A stretch of DNA of 64,000 nt from the NCBI GenBank assembly GCA_016706405.1, contig JADJJT010000001.1:1119501-1183500 (forward strand), given 5' to 3'. This document shows positions 16,794-26,664 of the stretch, piece after piece (position 1 is the stretch's first letter; every line of letters starts with the position of its first letter). The stretch comes from Sphingobacteriales bacterium (GTDB lineage Bacteria > Bacteroidota > Bacteroidia > Chitinophagales > UBA2359). The translations under genes were made by a program, and so were the position numbers. The notes below the pieces were generated by a model, which ran no database searches, was not told where the DNA came from, and saw nothing but the letters and a program-made list of their open reading frames with translations.

Positions 16794-17600
16794 ATGATAA
16801 AGAGATTATTTTATTGGATTTATACTGGGTATGCTGGTTTTGTTTTTGCCATACCAATGCTAATTGGCGTAGGCTTATCGTTTATTTTACCTATTGTACT
16901 GCCCTCTGAACGGCGTTGGCGACGAGCATTTTTAGCTTACTGCCGGTTTTGGGCCAATACATGGGCTAAATTAGTGGGGGTAAAAATAGTAGTGCAAAAC
17001 GAAGAGGTTTGTGTAAAGCCAAACCAGCAATGCGTATTTGTTGGCAACCACGCCAGCTACGGCGATATTATAGCCTTGGCGGCAGCCGTTAAGCATTCGT
17101 TTTCGGGAGTTGCTAAAATGGAGTCAAAAAATTATTTCTTGTTTGGCCATGTGTTTAAACGCTCGTCGGTATTAGTGGACAGAAAAGACCCCGAAAGCCG
17201 GAAAAAAAGTTATATAGAAATAAAAAAATTAGCCTTTGACTACGGTATATCTGTATTTATTTTTCCGGAAGGCACTTTTAGCAATCCGGATAAAGAAGTA
17301 TTGATGCCCTTTAATTCGGGAGCCTTTCGCATAGCCGCCGAACTTAACCTCCCCATTCAACCGATTATCATTACCCATGTACGCGATATGATGCCCAATT
17401 TTAAATTGCCGCTTCGCCCATGTACTATTTATTTTAGATATTTGCCCCCAACTTATACACAGGGTTGCACCGTTGAAGATGCCGATAAATTGCGCGCTCA
17501 GGTGTGGCAACAAATTCAAGATGCCTTGTTAATACACGAACCACTTTACAAACCTTTTGTAAACAACCCGCCAGCCAACCCTCATGCTGCCGATTTATAG
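16794..17600 (+). CDS. plsC: 1-acyl-sn-glycerol-3-phosphate acyltransferase
   Basis: Start ATG at 16794 (268 residues). An N-terminal hydrophobic segment (about 10-40) anchors the protein; the catalytic motif NHASYGDI (H-x4-D) follows at about residue 85 and the glycerol-phosphate binding motif FPEGTFSNPDK at about 160. These are the block I and block III motifs of the PlsC family, which acylates lysophosphatidic acid to phosphatidic acid in phospholipid synthesis at the inner membrane. The neighbour 56 bases downstream is an acyl-CoA synthetase gene, so the two probably form a lipid-metabolism pair. Confidence 0.9.
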   Translation: MIKRLFYWIYTGYAGFVFAIPMLIGVGLSFILPIVLPSERRWRRAFLAYCRFWANTWAKLVGVKIVVQNEEVCVKPNQQCVFVGNHASYGDIIALAAAVKHSFSGVAKMESKNYFLFGHVFKRSSVLVDRKDPESRKKSYIEIKKLAFDYGISVFIFPEGTFSNPDKEVLMPFNSGAFRIAAELNLPIQPIIITHVRDMMPNFKLPLRPCTIYFRYLPPTYTQGCTVEDADKLRAQVWQQIQDALLIHEPLYKPFVNNPPANPHAADL

Positions 17601-17656
17601 TTATTTTATTTATTATCCAACGAAATTACAAACCTATTAAATAAACGTTTTTCATT

Positions 17657-19339
17657 ATGGCTGCAAAAATTTGGTATCCGTTTTACCCCGAAGGCGTTCC
17701 GCAAGAAATAAATGCCGAGCAATACGTCAATATTCCGGAAATGATACAAGAGGCTGTGCATCTTTATGCTAACAGGCCTGCCTATTCTAATATGGGAAAG
17801 ACCATAACTTTTAACACCCTCGACCAACTGTCGAATAATTTTGGGGCTTACCTGCAAAAAAACCTGGGTTTACGCCCCGGCGACCGCATTGCCTTAATGA
17901 TGCCCAACTGCTTACAATACCCTGTTGCCTTATTTGGAGCGTTAAAGGCCGGCTTGGTAGTGGTTAATACAAACCCCCTTTACACCCCGCGTGAAATGGA
18001 GCATCAATTTAACGACTCAGGGGCTACGGCCATTGTTATCGTTGAGAATTTTGCCGCCAATTTGCAAAAAATATTGCCCAACACTCCCATTAAACACATT
18101 ATAACTACCGGATTAGGTGATATGTTGTCGTTTATTAAAGGTACATTGGTTAATTTTGTAGTTAAGCACGTAAAAAAAATGGTGCCAGCCTACCAACTAC
18201 CTGCGACCATTTCGTTTAAATCGGCTTTAAGTGCGGGCAAAAGCTTAAGCTTACAAGTACACAAAGCACAACCCAACGACCTGGCATTATTACAATACAC
18301 GGGCGGCACTACCGGATTATCGAAAGGCGCTATGCTTAGCCATAAAAACATTATAGCCAACTCTATGCAAATAGGCGCTTGGCTCGATTGTAGCAAAGCA
18401 GATCTGAAACGCGGGCAAGAAATAATTATTACGGCATTGCCACTTTACCACATATTTGCATTTACAGTAAATTGTTTGTTTGCCTGCAATTATGGTATGC
18501 ACAGCATATTAATTACTAACCCCCGCGACATGAAAGCGTTTATAGGCGAACTTAAAAAATACAAATTTAGCTTAATTACGGGCGTGAACACCTTATTTAA
18601 TGGCTTGTTAAACCAACCCGATTTTGCAAGCATTGATTTTAGTAACCTCAGAATTGCAATTGGTGGAGGCATGGCAGTGCAACGAGCCGTAGCCGAAAAA
18701 TGGCAAAAAGTAACCGGATGTTATTTAGCCGAAGGCTACGGACTAACCGAGTCTTCGCCGGTATTATGTGCGCAGCCCTTAGATGGTACAGGCACAATTG
18801 GCACAATAGGTTTACCCGTACCAAGCACCGATATAAAAATTGTGGACGACAATGGCAACGAATTACCGCTTGGCGAGCGAGGAGAGATTATAGGCGCAGG
18901 CCCTCAAATTATGTTGGGCTACTATAACCACCCCGAAGCAACCGCCGAAGTAATTAAAGATGGCTGGCTATATACCGGCGATATAGGCATAATGGACTCA
19001 AGTGGTTTAACACGACTTGTTGACCGCAAGAAAGAAATGATTTTAGTATCGGGATTTAATGTTTACCCCAACGAAATTGAAGACGTAATTGCTATGCACC
19101 CTCAAGTTTTAGAAGTAGCCGTAATTGGGGTTCCGGATGCAAAATCGGGTGAGGCGGTTAAGGCTTATATCGTAAAAAAAGACGACTCACTAACAGTCGA
19201 ATCGTTAGAGAAGCACTTCGAAGATAGCTTAACCAGTTATAAAAAACCCAAACATTACGAGTTTCGAACCGAGTTGCCTAAATCGAACATAGGTAAAATT
19301 TTGCGGCGTTTGCTAAAAGAAGAATTGAAAAACAAATAG
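17657..19339 (+). CDS. fadD: Long-chain fatty acid-CoA ligase
   Basis: A 560-residue ANL-superfamily enzyme that activates fatty acids to acyl-CoA through an acyl-AMP. Motifs in order: P-loop YTGGTTGLSKGAML, aromatic gate and YGLTESSPV, the hinge YTGDIG and DRKKEMILVSGFNVYPNEIED, and the catalytic Lys region ELPKSNIGKILRRLLKE near the end. Order, spacing and length agree with FadD. Start ATG at 17657; 56 bases after plsC. Membrane-associated in the cytosol by family knowledge. Confidence 0.93.
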   Translation: MAAKIWYPFYPEGVPQEINAEQYVNIPEMIQEAVHLYANRPAYSNMGKTITFNTLDQLSNNFGAYLQKNLGLRPGDRIALMMPNCLQYPVALFGALKAGLVVVNTNPLYTPREMEHQFNDSGATAIVIVENFAANLQKILPNTPIKHIITTGLGDMLSFIKGTLVNFVVKHVKKMVPAYQLPATISFKSALSAGKSLSLQVHKAQPNDLALLQYTGGTTGLSKGAMLSHKNIIANSMQIGAWLDCSKADLKRGQEIIITALPLYHIFAFTVNCLFACNYGMHSILITNPRDMKAFIGELKKYKFSLITGVNTLFNGLLNQPDFASIDFSNLRIAIGGGMAVQRAVAEKWQKVTGCYLAEGYGLTESSPVLCAQPLDGTGTIGTIGLPVPSTDIKIVDDNGNELPLGERGEIIGAGPQIMLGYYNHPEATAEVIKDGWLYTGDIGIMDSSGLTRLVDRKKEMILVSGFNVYPNEIEDVIAMHPQVLEVAVIGVPDAKSGEAVKAYIVKKDDSLTVESLEKHFEDSLTSYKKPKHYEFRTELPKSNIGKILRRLLKEELKNK

Positions 19340-19369
19340 CCTTTATTTAGAACTAATTTAATTTTACGC

Positions 19370-21304
19370 ATGTGCCGAATAGCAGGTTTTTGGGATTTCC
19401 GAGACAGCGATGTATCTTATCATCCGGAAAATACCATAAATGCCATGCAAGCGGTCTTAGCGCATGGTGGCCCCGACGATTCCGGAACCGCTATTTTCCA
19501 CCTAACAAATCCAAAGCAAAGTTTGTTGGCATTTGGGCACAGGCGGCTGTCTATTATTGACACCAGCAAAGCCGGCCATCAACCTATGTCGTGGCAACAC
19601 TTAACCATTATTTTTAATGGCGAGTTGTATAATTACGCGCAAATTAAACACGAGCTACAAAACCAGTACGGCAGGCAATTTACCACCCAAACCGATACCG
19701 AAGTACTGCTTCAGGCATGGCATCAGTGGGGTAGCGATTGTTTAAACAAGTTTAACGGCATGTTTGCCTTTGCTCTGTTCGACCAGCAAACCCAAAACCT
19801 AACCTTAGTGCGCGACCGTTTTGGCGTTAAGCCTTTATATTGGTACCAAAAAAATGGATTGTTGCTTTTTGCCTCCGAGTTAAAAGCGTTTCATAAACAC
19901 CCCCATTTTGAGCCAAGTTTAAACGCCCAAGCAATTTCGTTGTATTTGCAGCAAGGCTATATTCAAGCACCTCACTGTATTTATGAAGAATCGCAAAAAT
20001 TGCCCGGCGGCACACTTTTGCAAATAACAGCACAAGGGCAAATTACACAACAAACATGGTATAGCGCTGCACAGGTTTACGCAAACCCAATTGAACTGCC
20101 CACCACCGAGCCTGAGCTTATAACCCACTTAGAAAAATTACTTCACCAAAGCTTTGCCCTGCGTATGGTGGCCGATGTGCCAATAGGTGTTTTTTTGTCG
20201 GGGGGAATTGATAGTACCACCGTAGCAGCCTTGTTGCAACAACAATTTAGTCAACCGCTACAAACCTTTACCATTGGTTTTGACCAACCCGACCTAAACG
20301 AAGCCCACCATGCCAAACAAATTGCAAACTACCTAAAAACCCAGCACACCGAACTGTATTGTACCGAAGCCGACTGCCGCAATTTATTGCCTTTATTGCC
20401 CACTATTTTTGACGAGCCTTTTGGCGACAGCTCGGCAATTCCTACCTATTTGGTGGCACAACTTGCCAAACAGCAGGTAAAAGTTAGCCTTAGTGCCGAT
20501 GGTGGCGATGAACTTTTTGGCGGATATACAAAATACCAAGCTACTTTATCCGGATTTAACCAATGGCAAAAGCTTCCGGCAAAACAACTCTTGAGCAAAA
20601 CTATACAACTATTTAATCCGGATTTTTTAGCTAAAATGCTCTCACTTCTGCCCGCAATACAAAAAAATCATACCAACTTATCCAATAAGCTCTACAAACT
20701 GCAAAGAGCAGTACAGGCCAATACTATATCCGACTTTTTTGCAGCAGCATCGGTATATTTAAGCCCTAAAGAGCAGCAGCTAATTTACCCTGTTTTTTGC
20801 CCGCGATGGCAGCCCGATTTTCAACCCCAAAACAACCGAATTGTAGGCTATTTGGGTTTAACCGACTTGCTAACCTATTTAGAAGGCGATATTTTAACCA
20901 AAGTTGACCGCGCAACCATGCACAACGCCCTCGAAGGCCGCGAACCTTTTTTAGACCACCGCCTCGTAAACTTTGCCCTGTCGTTGCCCGATGCGTATAA
21001 AATTAAAAACGGCCAAACAAAATACCTGCTTCGGCAAGTTTTATACAAGTACGTTCCAAAACAACTCATTGACCGCCCCAAGCAAGGATTTGCCATACCC
21101 ATAACACAATGGCTGCATACTATATTGCGCCAACCTTTACAAGCCTTAACCCACGACCAAACATTTTTTGCCGATACACAGTTACAACAACCAACAGTTT
21201 CAAGGCTAATAAACCAATTTTTAAACAAAAAACAATATGTTAATCCACATATAATTTGGTTTATTTATACCTTTTGGGTATGGTGGCATCAGTATAAAAA
21301 ATAA
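19370..21304 (+). CDS. asnB: Asparagine synthase (glutamine-hydrolysing)
   Basis: A 644-residue two-domain enzyme. The N-terminal class II glutaminase domain starts MCRIAGFWDF with the catalytic Cys2; HRRLSIID and FNGELYNY are its substrate-site motifs. The C-terminal synthetase domain has the ATP PP-loop FLSGGIDSTTVAAL and SLSADGGDELFGGY, and EGREPFLDHRLVNFALSLP. It makes Asn from Asp, ATP and Gln. The type is the long AsnB used both for general Asn supply and inside surface-polysaccharide clusters; the sulfate-activation genes that follow could belong to either setting. Start ATG at 19370, 30 bases after fadD. Confidence 0.93.
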   Translation: MCRIAGFWDFRDSDVSYHPENTINAMQAVLAHGGPDDSGTAIFHLTNPKQSLLAFGHRRLSIIDTSKAGHQPMSWQHLTIIFNGELYNYAQIKHELQNQYGRQFTTQTDTEVLLQAWHQWGSDCLNKFNGMFAFALFDQQTQNLTLVRDRFGVKPLYWYQKNGLLLFASELKAFHKHPHFEPSLNAQAISLYLQQGYIQAPHCIYEESQKLPGGTLLQITAQGQITQQTWYSAAQVYANPIELPTTEPELITHLEKLLHQSFALRMVADVPIGVFLSGGIDSTTVAALLQQQFSQPLQTFTIGFDQPDLNEAHHAKQIANYLKTQHTELYCTEADCRNLLPLLPTIFDEPFGDSSAIPTYLVAQLAKQQVKVSLSADGGDELFGGYTKYQATLSGFNQWQKLPAKQLLSKTIQLFNPDFLAKMLSLLPAIQKNHTNLSNKLYKLQRAVQANTISDFFAAASVYLSPKEQQLIYPVFCPRWQPDFQPQNNRIVGYLGLTDLLTYLEGDILTKVDRATMHNALEGREPFLDHRLVNFALSLPDAYKIKNGQTKYLLRQVLYKYVPKQLIDRPKQGFAIPITQWLHTILRQPLQALTHDQTFFADTQLQQPTVSRLINQFLNKKQYVNPHIIWFIYTFWVWWHQYKK

Positions 21305-21387
21305 AACAACGATAAGCGGCAAAATCTAAACGATATAGTTATCATTTGTCAGTAAAAAATGCTTTTACAAGCTTAGGTATAAAATCG

Positions 21388-21395
21388 TATCTTTG
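21388..21395 (+). promoter_or_regulatory. -7 element for cysC (TATCTTTG)
   Basis: TATCTTTG is an exact TAnnTTTG match. The ATG of cysC at 21403 follows after seven bases, the usual distance to the transcription start, so the message could be leaderless or almost so. Confidence 0.55.
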
Positions 21396-21402
21396 CGGCG
21401 CA

Positions 21403-22017
21403 ATGCCACAGCCCCAACATATTTACCCTGTTTTTGACCAACTGCTGCAACGCGCCCACAAAGAACAATTACTGCAACAACGCGGCATAACTTTGTGGTT
21501 TACGGGCTTATCGGGGGCCGGAAAAACTACCATTGCCCAAGCCTTAGAGCAAGCATTATACCAAAATGGCATTATTACCCAAGTATTAGATGGCGACAAT
21601 TTGCGCACCGGTCTAAACAATAATTTGGGTTTTACCGAAGCCGACCGTACTGAAAACATCAGGCGCGTAGCCGAAGTTGCCAAACTATTTACTCATTGTG
21701 GCATTGTGGTTATTGCCTGTTTTATTAGCCCTACCCACGCAATACGCCAACAAGCTAAACAAATTATTGGCGCAACCGATTTTAAAGAAATTTTCATTGA
21801 CGCCCCGCTTGCAATTTGCGAAGAACGCGATGTAAAAGGTTTGTATAAAAAAGCACGTGCTGGCTTAATAAAAGATTTTACCGGTATTGATGCCATTTTT
21901 GAGCCACCACAACATCCGGATTTAACCTTAGATACTACACAGTTTACCATCACACAAAACGTAACTCAGGCCTTACAATTTTTGCTGCCACTCATCCGGA
22001 TAGAAACCCCAAGTTAA
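21403..22017 (+). CDS. cysC: Adenylylsulfate kinase
   Basis: Start ATG at 21403 (204 residues); the frame is open from 21346 but the promoter element lies in between. Walker A loop WFTGLSGAGKTTIAQAL, then DGDNLRTGLNNNLGFTEADRTENIRRVAEVAKLF, the APS-binding region, and FIDAPLAICEERDVKGLYKKARAG. It phosphorylates APS to PAPS for sulfate reduction or for sulfotransferases. cysD follows 50 bases downstream. N-terminal residues 1-35 are a short extension with no known role. Confidence 0.93.
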   Translation: MPQPQHIYPVFDQLLQRAHKEQLLQQRGITLWFTGLSGAGKTTIAQALEQALYQNGIITQVLDGDNLRTGLNNNLGFTEADRTENIRRVAEVAKLFTHCGIVVIACFISPTHAIRQQAKQIIGATDFKEIFIDAPLAICEERDVKGLYKKARAGLIKDFTGIDAIFEPPQHPDLTLDTTQFTITQNVTQALQFLLPLIRIETPS

Positions 22018-22066
22018 TAATATAGATAGATAAGTAAGTAATAGTACCTAATCTTTAAAAATAACC

Positions 22067-22972
22067 ATGATTTCGTATAATTTGACCCATCTGCGGGAGT
22101 TAGAGTCGGAGGCAATTTTTGTAATTCGCGAGGTAGCTGCACAGTTTCAGCGACCTGTAATTTTATTTTCGGGCGGTAAAGATTCTATCACATTAGTACA
22201 TTTAGCCCATAAAGCATTTTTTCCGGGTAAAATTCCTTTTCCTTTACTTCACATTGATACAGGGCATAACTTTCCCGAAACTATAGCCTACCGCGATGCG
22301 TTAGTAGCCCGGTTAGGTGTAAAATTATTAGTTGGCAGTGTGCAAGAGTCTATCAACAAAGGTACGGCAAAAGAAGAGAAAGGAGCCAACGCCAGTCGTA
22401 TTCGCCTACAAACCACCACCCTTTTAGAAGCCTTAGAAGCACACCAATTCGATGTAGCCCTTGGTGGCGCACGCCGAGACGAGGAAAAAGCACGCGCAAA
22501 AGAACGCTTTTTTTCACACCGGGACGAGTTTGGCCAATGGGACCCAAAAAATCAACGCCCCGAATTGTGGAATTTATTTAATGGGCGCAAGCACGAAGGC
22601 GAGCACTTCAGGGTTTTTCCGTTAAGCAACTGGACAGAATTAGATATTTGGCAGTACATTTTACACCAAAATATACCGCTACCTAACCTTTACTTTTCGC
22701 ATAAGCGTTTATGCGTGGTGCGCAATGGTATTTTACTGGCTCAATCGCCGTTTTTACCCCCTGCTGAGGGCGAGTTGGCCGAAGAAAAAATTGTACGCTT
22801 TAGAACCATAGGCGATATGACAAGCACAGGCGCTACCCTTTCGGCTGCTTCATCAGTAGCCGATATTGTGCTTGAAATTGCCGCCAGCAGACATACCGAG
22901 CGCGGTGGCCGCGCCGACGACAAACGTTCGGAAACCTCAATGGAAGACCGCAAAAAAGAAGGGTATTTTTAA
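22067..22972 (+). CDS. cysD: Sulfate adenylyltransferase subunit 2
   Basis: A 301-residue PP-loop ATP pyrophosphatase that with the GTPase subunit CysN forms APS from sulfate and ATP. PP motif LFSGGKDSITLVHLAHKAF, then LLHIDTGHNFPETI, the VALGGARRDEEKARAKERFFS motif and the C-terminal GRADDKRSETSMEDRKKEGYF that ends almost all CysD proteins. Length is normal. cysN, normally the next gene, is absent here: 307 non-coding bases and then an unrelated flavoprotein gene follow. CysN must be elsewhere in the genome. Confidence 0.95.
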   Translation: MISYNLTHLRELESEAIFVIREVAAQFQRPVILFSGGKDSITLVHLAHKAFFPGKIPFPLLHIDTGHNFPETIAYRDALVARLGVKLLVGSVQESINKGTAKEEKGANASRIRLQTTTLLEALEAHQFDVALGGARRDEEKARAKERFFSHRDEFGQWDPKNQRPELWNLFNGRKHEGEHFRVFPLSNWTELDIWQYILHQNIPLPNLYFSHKRLCVVRNGILLAQSPFLPPAEGELAEEKIVRFRTIGDMTSTGATLSAASSVADIVLEIAASRHTERGGRADDKRSETSMEDRKKEGYF

Positions 22973-23229
22973 TTTAAAGGCTAACGCTTAATAAGTTTTA
23001 TTTTCAAAAACTTTGTTTGACTGCCTATGATTAAACACAAGCGGTAAGCCTTACTGACTTTAACTATTAAAGAACCAAATTAGTGCTTTCAATTTTCCGG
23101 ATAAAAGTAAAATTTACTTGTAGCAACTAATACAACTTGCTGTTTATTCCTTCGAGCCATAAAAAACGGAATTTTACTCAACACTACCTGCTCAAAAACA
23201 AAGCCCATTTTATTGTACCTAAATCTCTT

Positions 23230-23237
23230 TATCTTTG
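23230..23237 (+). promoter_or_regulatory. -7 element for the glutamate synthase-like gene (TATCTTTG)
   Basis: Exact match to TAnnTTTG, 43 bases before the ATG at 23280. It lies in a 307-base gap after cysD, so the following gene has its own promoter. A TTG lies 15 bases upstream, shorter than the best spacing. Confidence 0.5.
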
Positions 23238-23279
23238 TGCGATATTATTAATAATTTTCAACAGTTATAGCAACAAAAC

Positions 23280-24863
23280 ATGCGCAACGAGTTTATTATT
23301 TTTTCCGCTATTTCGTTAGTATTGGTTATTGTTCTGGGCTTTTTTTGGCAGCCAGTTTGGTGGATTATGATAGTTTTGTTGCCCCTTGTAGCCATTGGTT
23401 TTTACGACATGCTACAAAGCCGCCATGCGTTAATGCGCAATTATCCAATTTTAGGGCGTGGCCGGTGGCTAATGGAGAAACTCAGACCTAAATTGCAACA
23501 GTATTTTGTTGAAAGCGATATTGACGGTAGGCCTTTTAACCGCATTCAACGCTCGGTGGTGTATCAGCGGGCCAAAAAAGAGTTAAACACAACCCCTTTT
23601 GGAACACAATTAGATGTGTACGAAACAGGTTACGAGTGGATGCACCACAGCATTGCCGCTTTAAATGCGCATAATTTGCCTGCCCACCCGCAAATACAGG
23701 TAGGCACAGATTTATGCAAGCAACCCTACATGGCCAGCGTGTTTAATGTATCGGCTATGAGTTTTGGAGCGTTAAGCATCAATGCAATATTAGCTTTAAA
23801 TGGCGGCGCTAAAGCAGGCAATTTTGCCCACAACACCGGCGAAGGGGGCATAAGCCCGCACCATTTACAACCGGGCGGCGACCTAATTTACCAGGTTGGC
23901 ACTGGCTATTTTGGCTCAAGGGCTGCAGACGGCAATTTTTCGCCCGAAAATTTTGCCAAAAGTGCTGCTAATCCTACGGTAAAAATGATTGAGCTTAAAC
24001 TGTCGCAAGGAGCAAAGCCGGGGCACGGAGGCATACTTCCGGCAAAAAAAAATACCCCCGAAATAGCCAAAATTCGCGGAGTAGAACCCTTCACCCAAGT
24101 CGATTCGCCGCCTTATCATCGGGCATTTAGTACGCCCATTGGCCTTTTACAACTTTTGCAGACAATGCGCCAGCTATCGAACGGCAAACCTGTTGGGTTT
24201 AAACTTTGTGTGGGCAATAAAGCCGAGTTTATAGGTATTTGCAAAGCAATGATTGAATCTAAAATTTTACCCGATTTTATAACTGTTGATGGCGGTGAGG
24301 GGGGAACAGGCGCTGCACCACTTGAATTTTCGGACTCGGTAGGGATGCCATTTAAAGAGGGGCTTGCCTTTGTGCATAACTGCTTGGTGGGCTTTGGACT
24401 GAGGCAACAAATCCGGGTTTTTGCCTCCGGAAAAATTACAACCGGATTTCACATTTTTAAAACCATAGCCTTAGGTGCCAATGCCTGCTATAGCGCACGC
24501 GCCATGATGATGGCTTTGGGCTGCATCCAGGCGTTAGAATGTAACAAAAATACTTGCCCCACAGGGGTTGCCACCCAAGACCCCGAATTGGTAAAAGGAT
24601 TAGTCGTAGCCGATAAAACTATGCGGATAGCCAATTATCATGCCGAAACCCTCAAAAGTTTTGTTGAGTTGATGGCCGCCGCAGGTATTGACCACCCAAG
24701 TAAAATAAATCGCAGCCATATTTTTCGCCGCATCAACCAATACGAAGTGCGCCGGTACGACGAAATTTTTCCTTATATACCCGCTGACTGTTTATTAAAT
24801 GCCAACACCGTACCCCAAGAATGGCAACATTATTGGCAGGTCGCAGATGCGAACAAGTTTTAG
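23280..24863 (+). CDS. FMN-binding glutamate synthase-family protein
   Basis: A 527-residue protein. Two N-terminal membrane segments (about 5-45) precede the TIM-barrel FMN domain of glutamate synthase (GltB central/FMN domain): MSFGALSINAILALNGGAKAGNFAHNTGEGGISPHHL, KPGHGGILPAKKNTPEIA, FITVDGGEGGTGAAP. The Cys of the 3Fe-4S cluster motif are seen in GCIQALECNKNTCPTGVA. It lacks the glutaminase and GXGXG domains, so it is not a complete glutamate synthase; stand-alone relatives of this kind are common and act as amidotransferase-independent or oxidoreductase enzymes of unknown substrate. Its own promoter lies at 23230. Confidence 0.88.
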   Translation: MRNEFIIFSAISLVLVIVLGFFWQPVWWIMIVLLPLVAIGFYDMLQSRHALMRNYPILGRGRWLMEKLRPKLQQYFVESDIDGRPFNRIQRSVVYQRAKKELNTTPFGTQLDVYETGYEWMHHSIAALNAHNLPAHPQIQVGTDLCKQPYMASVFNVSAMSFGALSINAILALNGGAKAGNFAHNTGEGGISPHHLQPGGDLIYQVGTGYFGSRAADGNFSPENFAKSAANPTVKMIELKLSQGAKPGHGGILPAKKNTPEIAKIRGVEPFTQVDSPPYHRAFSTPIGLLQLLQTMRQLSNGKPVGFKLCVGNKAEFIGICKAMIESKILPDFITVDGGEGGTGAAPLEFSDSVGMPFKEGLAFVHNCLVGFGLRQQIRVFASGKITTGFHIFKTIALGANACYSARAMMMALGCIQALECNKNTCPTGVATQDPELVKGLVVADKTMRIANYHAETLKSFVELMAAAGIDHPSKINRSHIFRRINQYEVRRYDEIFPYIPADCLLNANTVPQEWQHYWQVADANKF

Positions 24864-24902
24864 GTTTGTTGTCTTGCTGATTTAATTAAATAAGCAGAAA
24901 AA

Positions 24903-26405
24903 ATGAGTAGAATCAAATATTCAAACCTACCGTTCTGGCTTTTTACTTTGGCTACTGTTTTTGCCCTAACCTTACCCATATTAGTACAAGATGGCATGTT
25001 TCAAGATGGGGTATTATACTCGGCAGTAGCACACAACTTAAGCCTTGGATATGGTAGTTTTTGGTTTCCGCAGTATAGTGCTTTAAATATCGAGGGTTTA
25101 CCATCGTTTCATGAGCAGCCGCCCTTGGCCTTTGGTATTGAATCTCTGTTTTTTAAAATTTTAGGCGATAGTTTGTACGTCGAGCGGTTTTATACCTTGC
25201 TGACCATGTTATTAACAGTTTGGATTTTGGTAAAAATTTGGCGGTTGGCAACCATTGATGCGCCAGCCAATTGGCAACACCTAACTTGGCTGCCGGTTTT
25301 ATTTTGGATAATTGTACCGGTTTGTTTTTGGAGCTATCGAAACAATATGCACGAAAACACACTTACCATATTTGCTTTATTGGCTTTTTTAAGTTTTTAC
25401 TCCGGATGGATACCTATACAAAAGTCATCCAGATTTTTAAGTCTAAACCCTTACGTGGCAGCTGTAATCTCCGGATTCTTTATATTTGGCGCAACCTTAG
25501 TGAAGGGGTTTCCGGGCTTTTTTATTCTGGCTGTGCCGGGTTGTTATTGGCTGTTTACAAAGCGTATTAGTTTTAAAAAAATGGCCTTGCAAACCATCGT
25601 TGCCTTAGCAGTACCGTTGGCAATATATACAGTTTTATTTTTATGGCCAGTAAGTAAAAGCCTGTCGTACTACCTTTTCGACAGGGCTTTGCTTCGCATG
25701 GGTGCAGTGCCTACGGCAGATTATCACCTCGAAATTTGGGTGCAATTACTGCAGCAATTAGTGTTGCCTTTTACTTTGCTGGTTCTTATTTTTTTGCTTG
25801 CCTGGAGGGCAAAATGGCGTTTTACCCAGCCTACACCTCTTGTTTGGCGGCAATCCTTGTTTTTTATGGCGGTAGGGGCAGCCGGAACGCTTCCGCTGGC
25901 ATTAACCTTAGTACAGAAATGGTTTTACATGGTGCCGGCTTTTCCGTTTTGGGCAGTTGGCATGGCTTTAGTAGCAGCTTCTCCAACTTCAGATTTTGTA
26001 AATTGGTTGAAAACTAAAAAACGGGCGTTTGCTTTTGTTTTGACCTTTAATGCCCTACTATTGGCAGGTGTGTTAATATATAGTGCTGCACAAATTGGTA
26101 AAACCTACCGCGAACATGCCACCTTAAACGACGTCTATAAAATTGGTAAATTAGTGCCATCTTTTACTAATATTGCTGTCCCGTCTTGCCAATACAATCA
26201 ATACAATTTTATTTTGCAAGGCTTTTTAGTCCGCTTTTTTAATATAAGTGTTGTACCCGAAAACCACAAATTGGCCACTACAACCCCATTTTGGCTTAGC
26301 CAATGCGATGCCCTTTGCCAGCATATACCACCTGATGGTTACGAAGTAATACTTGAAGATGGACAAAAATATGCCCTATATAAACGTGTTGAAAACCAAC
26401 CATAA
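24903..26405 (+). CDS. Membrane glycosyltransferase, ArnT/GT39-like
   Basis: A 500-residue protein with about 10 hydrophobic segments. The first extracytoplasmic loop has FQDGVLYSAVAHNL and later FHEQPPLAF, the counterparts of the acidic and E/K-P-P-L motifs of GT-C polyprenyl-phosphate sugar transferases. No LamG tail is present, unlike the gene at the window start. The C-terminal 90 residues are soluble. Donor and acceptor unknown. It follows the flavoprotein gene after 39 bases and is probably cotranscribed with it. Confidence 0.8.
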   Translation: MSRIKYSNLPFWLFTLATVFALTLPILVQDGMFQDGVLYSAVAHNLSLGYGSFWFPQYSALNIEGLPSFHEQPPLAFGIESLFFKILGDSLYVERFYTLLTMLLTVWILVKIWRLATIDAPANWQHLTWLPVLFWIIVPVCFWSYRNNMHENTLTIFALLAFLSFYSGWIPIQKSSRFLSLNPYVAAVISGFFIFGATLVKGFPGFFILAVPGCYWLFTKRISFKKMALQTIVALAVPLAIYTVLFLWPVSKSLSYYLFDRALLRMGAVPTADYHLEIWVQLLQQLVLPFTLLVLIFLLAWRAKWRFTQPTPLVWRQSLFFMAVGAAGTLPLALTLVQKWFYMVPAFPFWAVGMALVAASPTSDFVNWLKTKKRAFAFVLTFNALLLAGVLIYSAAQIGKTYREHATLNDVYKIGKLVPSFTNIAVPSCQYNQYNFILQGFLVRFFNISVVPENHKLATTTPFWLSQCDALCQHIPPDGYEVILEDGQKYALYKRVENQP

Positions 26406-26664
26406 AGGCAAATTATTGTTAATTTTAGCTAAAACTTGTTTTTTAATAATTCAAAGCACAGACAATAAGGCGGTTTATACGTTTAGTATTTCGTTTATCA
26501 GCAAGAATTTACGAACTTTGCCGGCCGTTTGCATTTCCGGAAATAGAAACTGACTTATTATCTTCATTCCGGAAAAAACAGGCTAATAACATTGTGTTTT
26601 ATAGCAAGGACTTATTTTGCAGTCATCGCACATTTTTATTATCTGCCATCTGTATAAAGTATCT

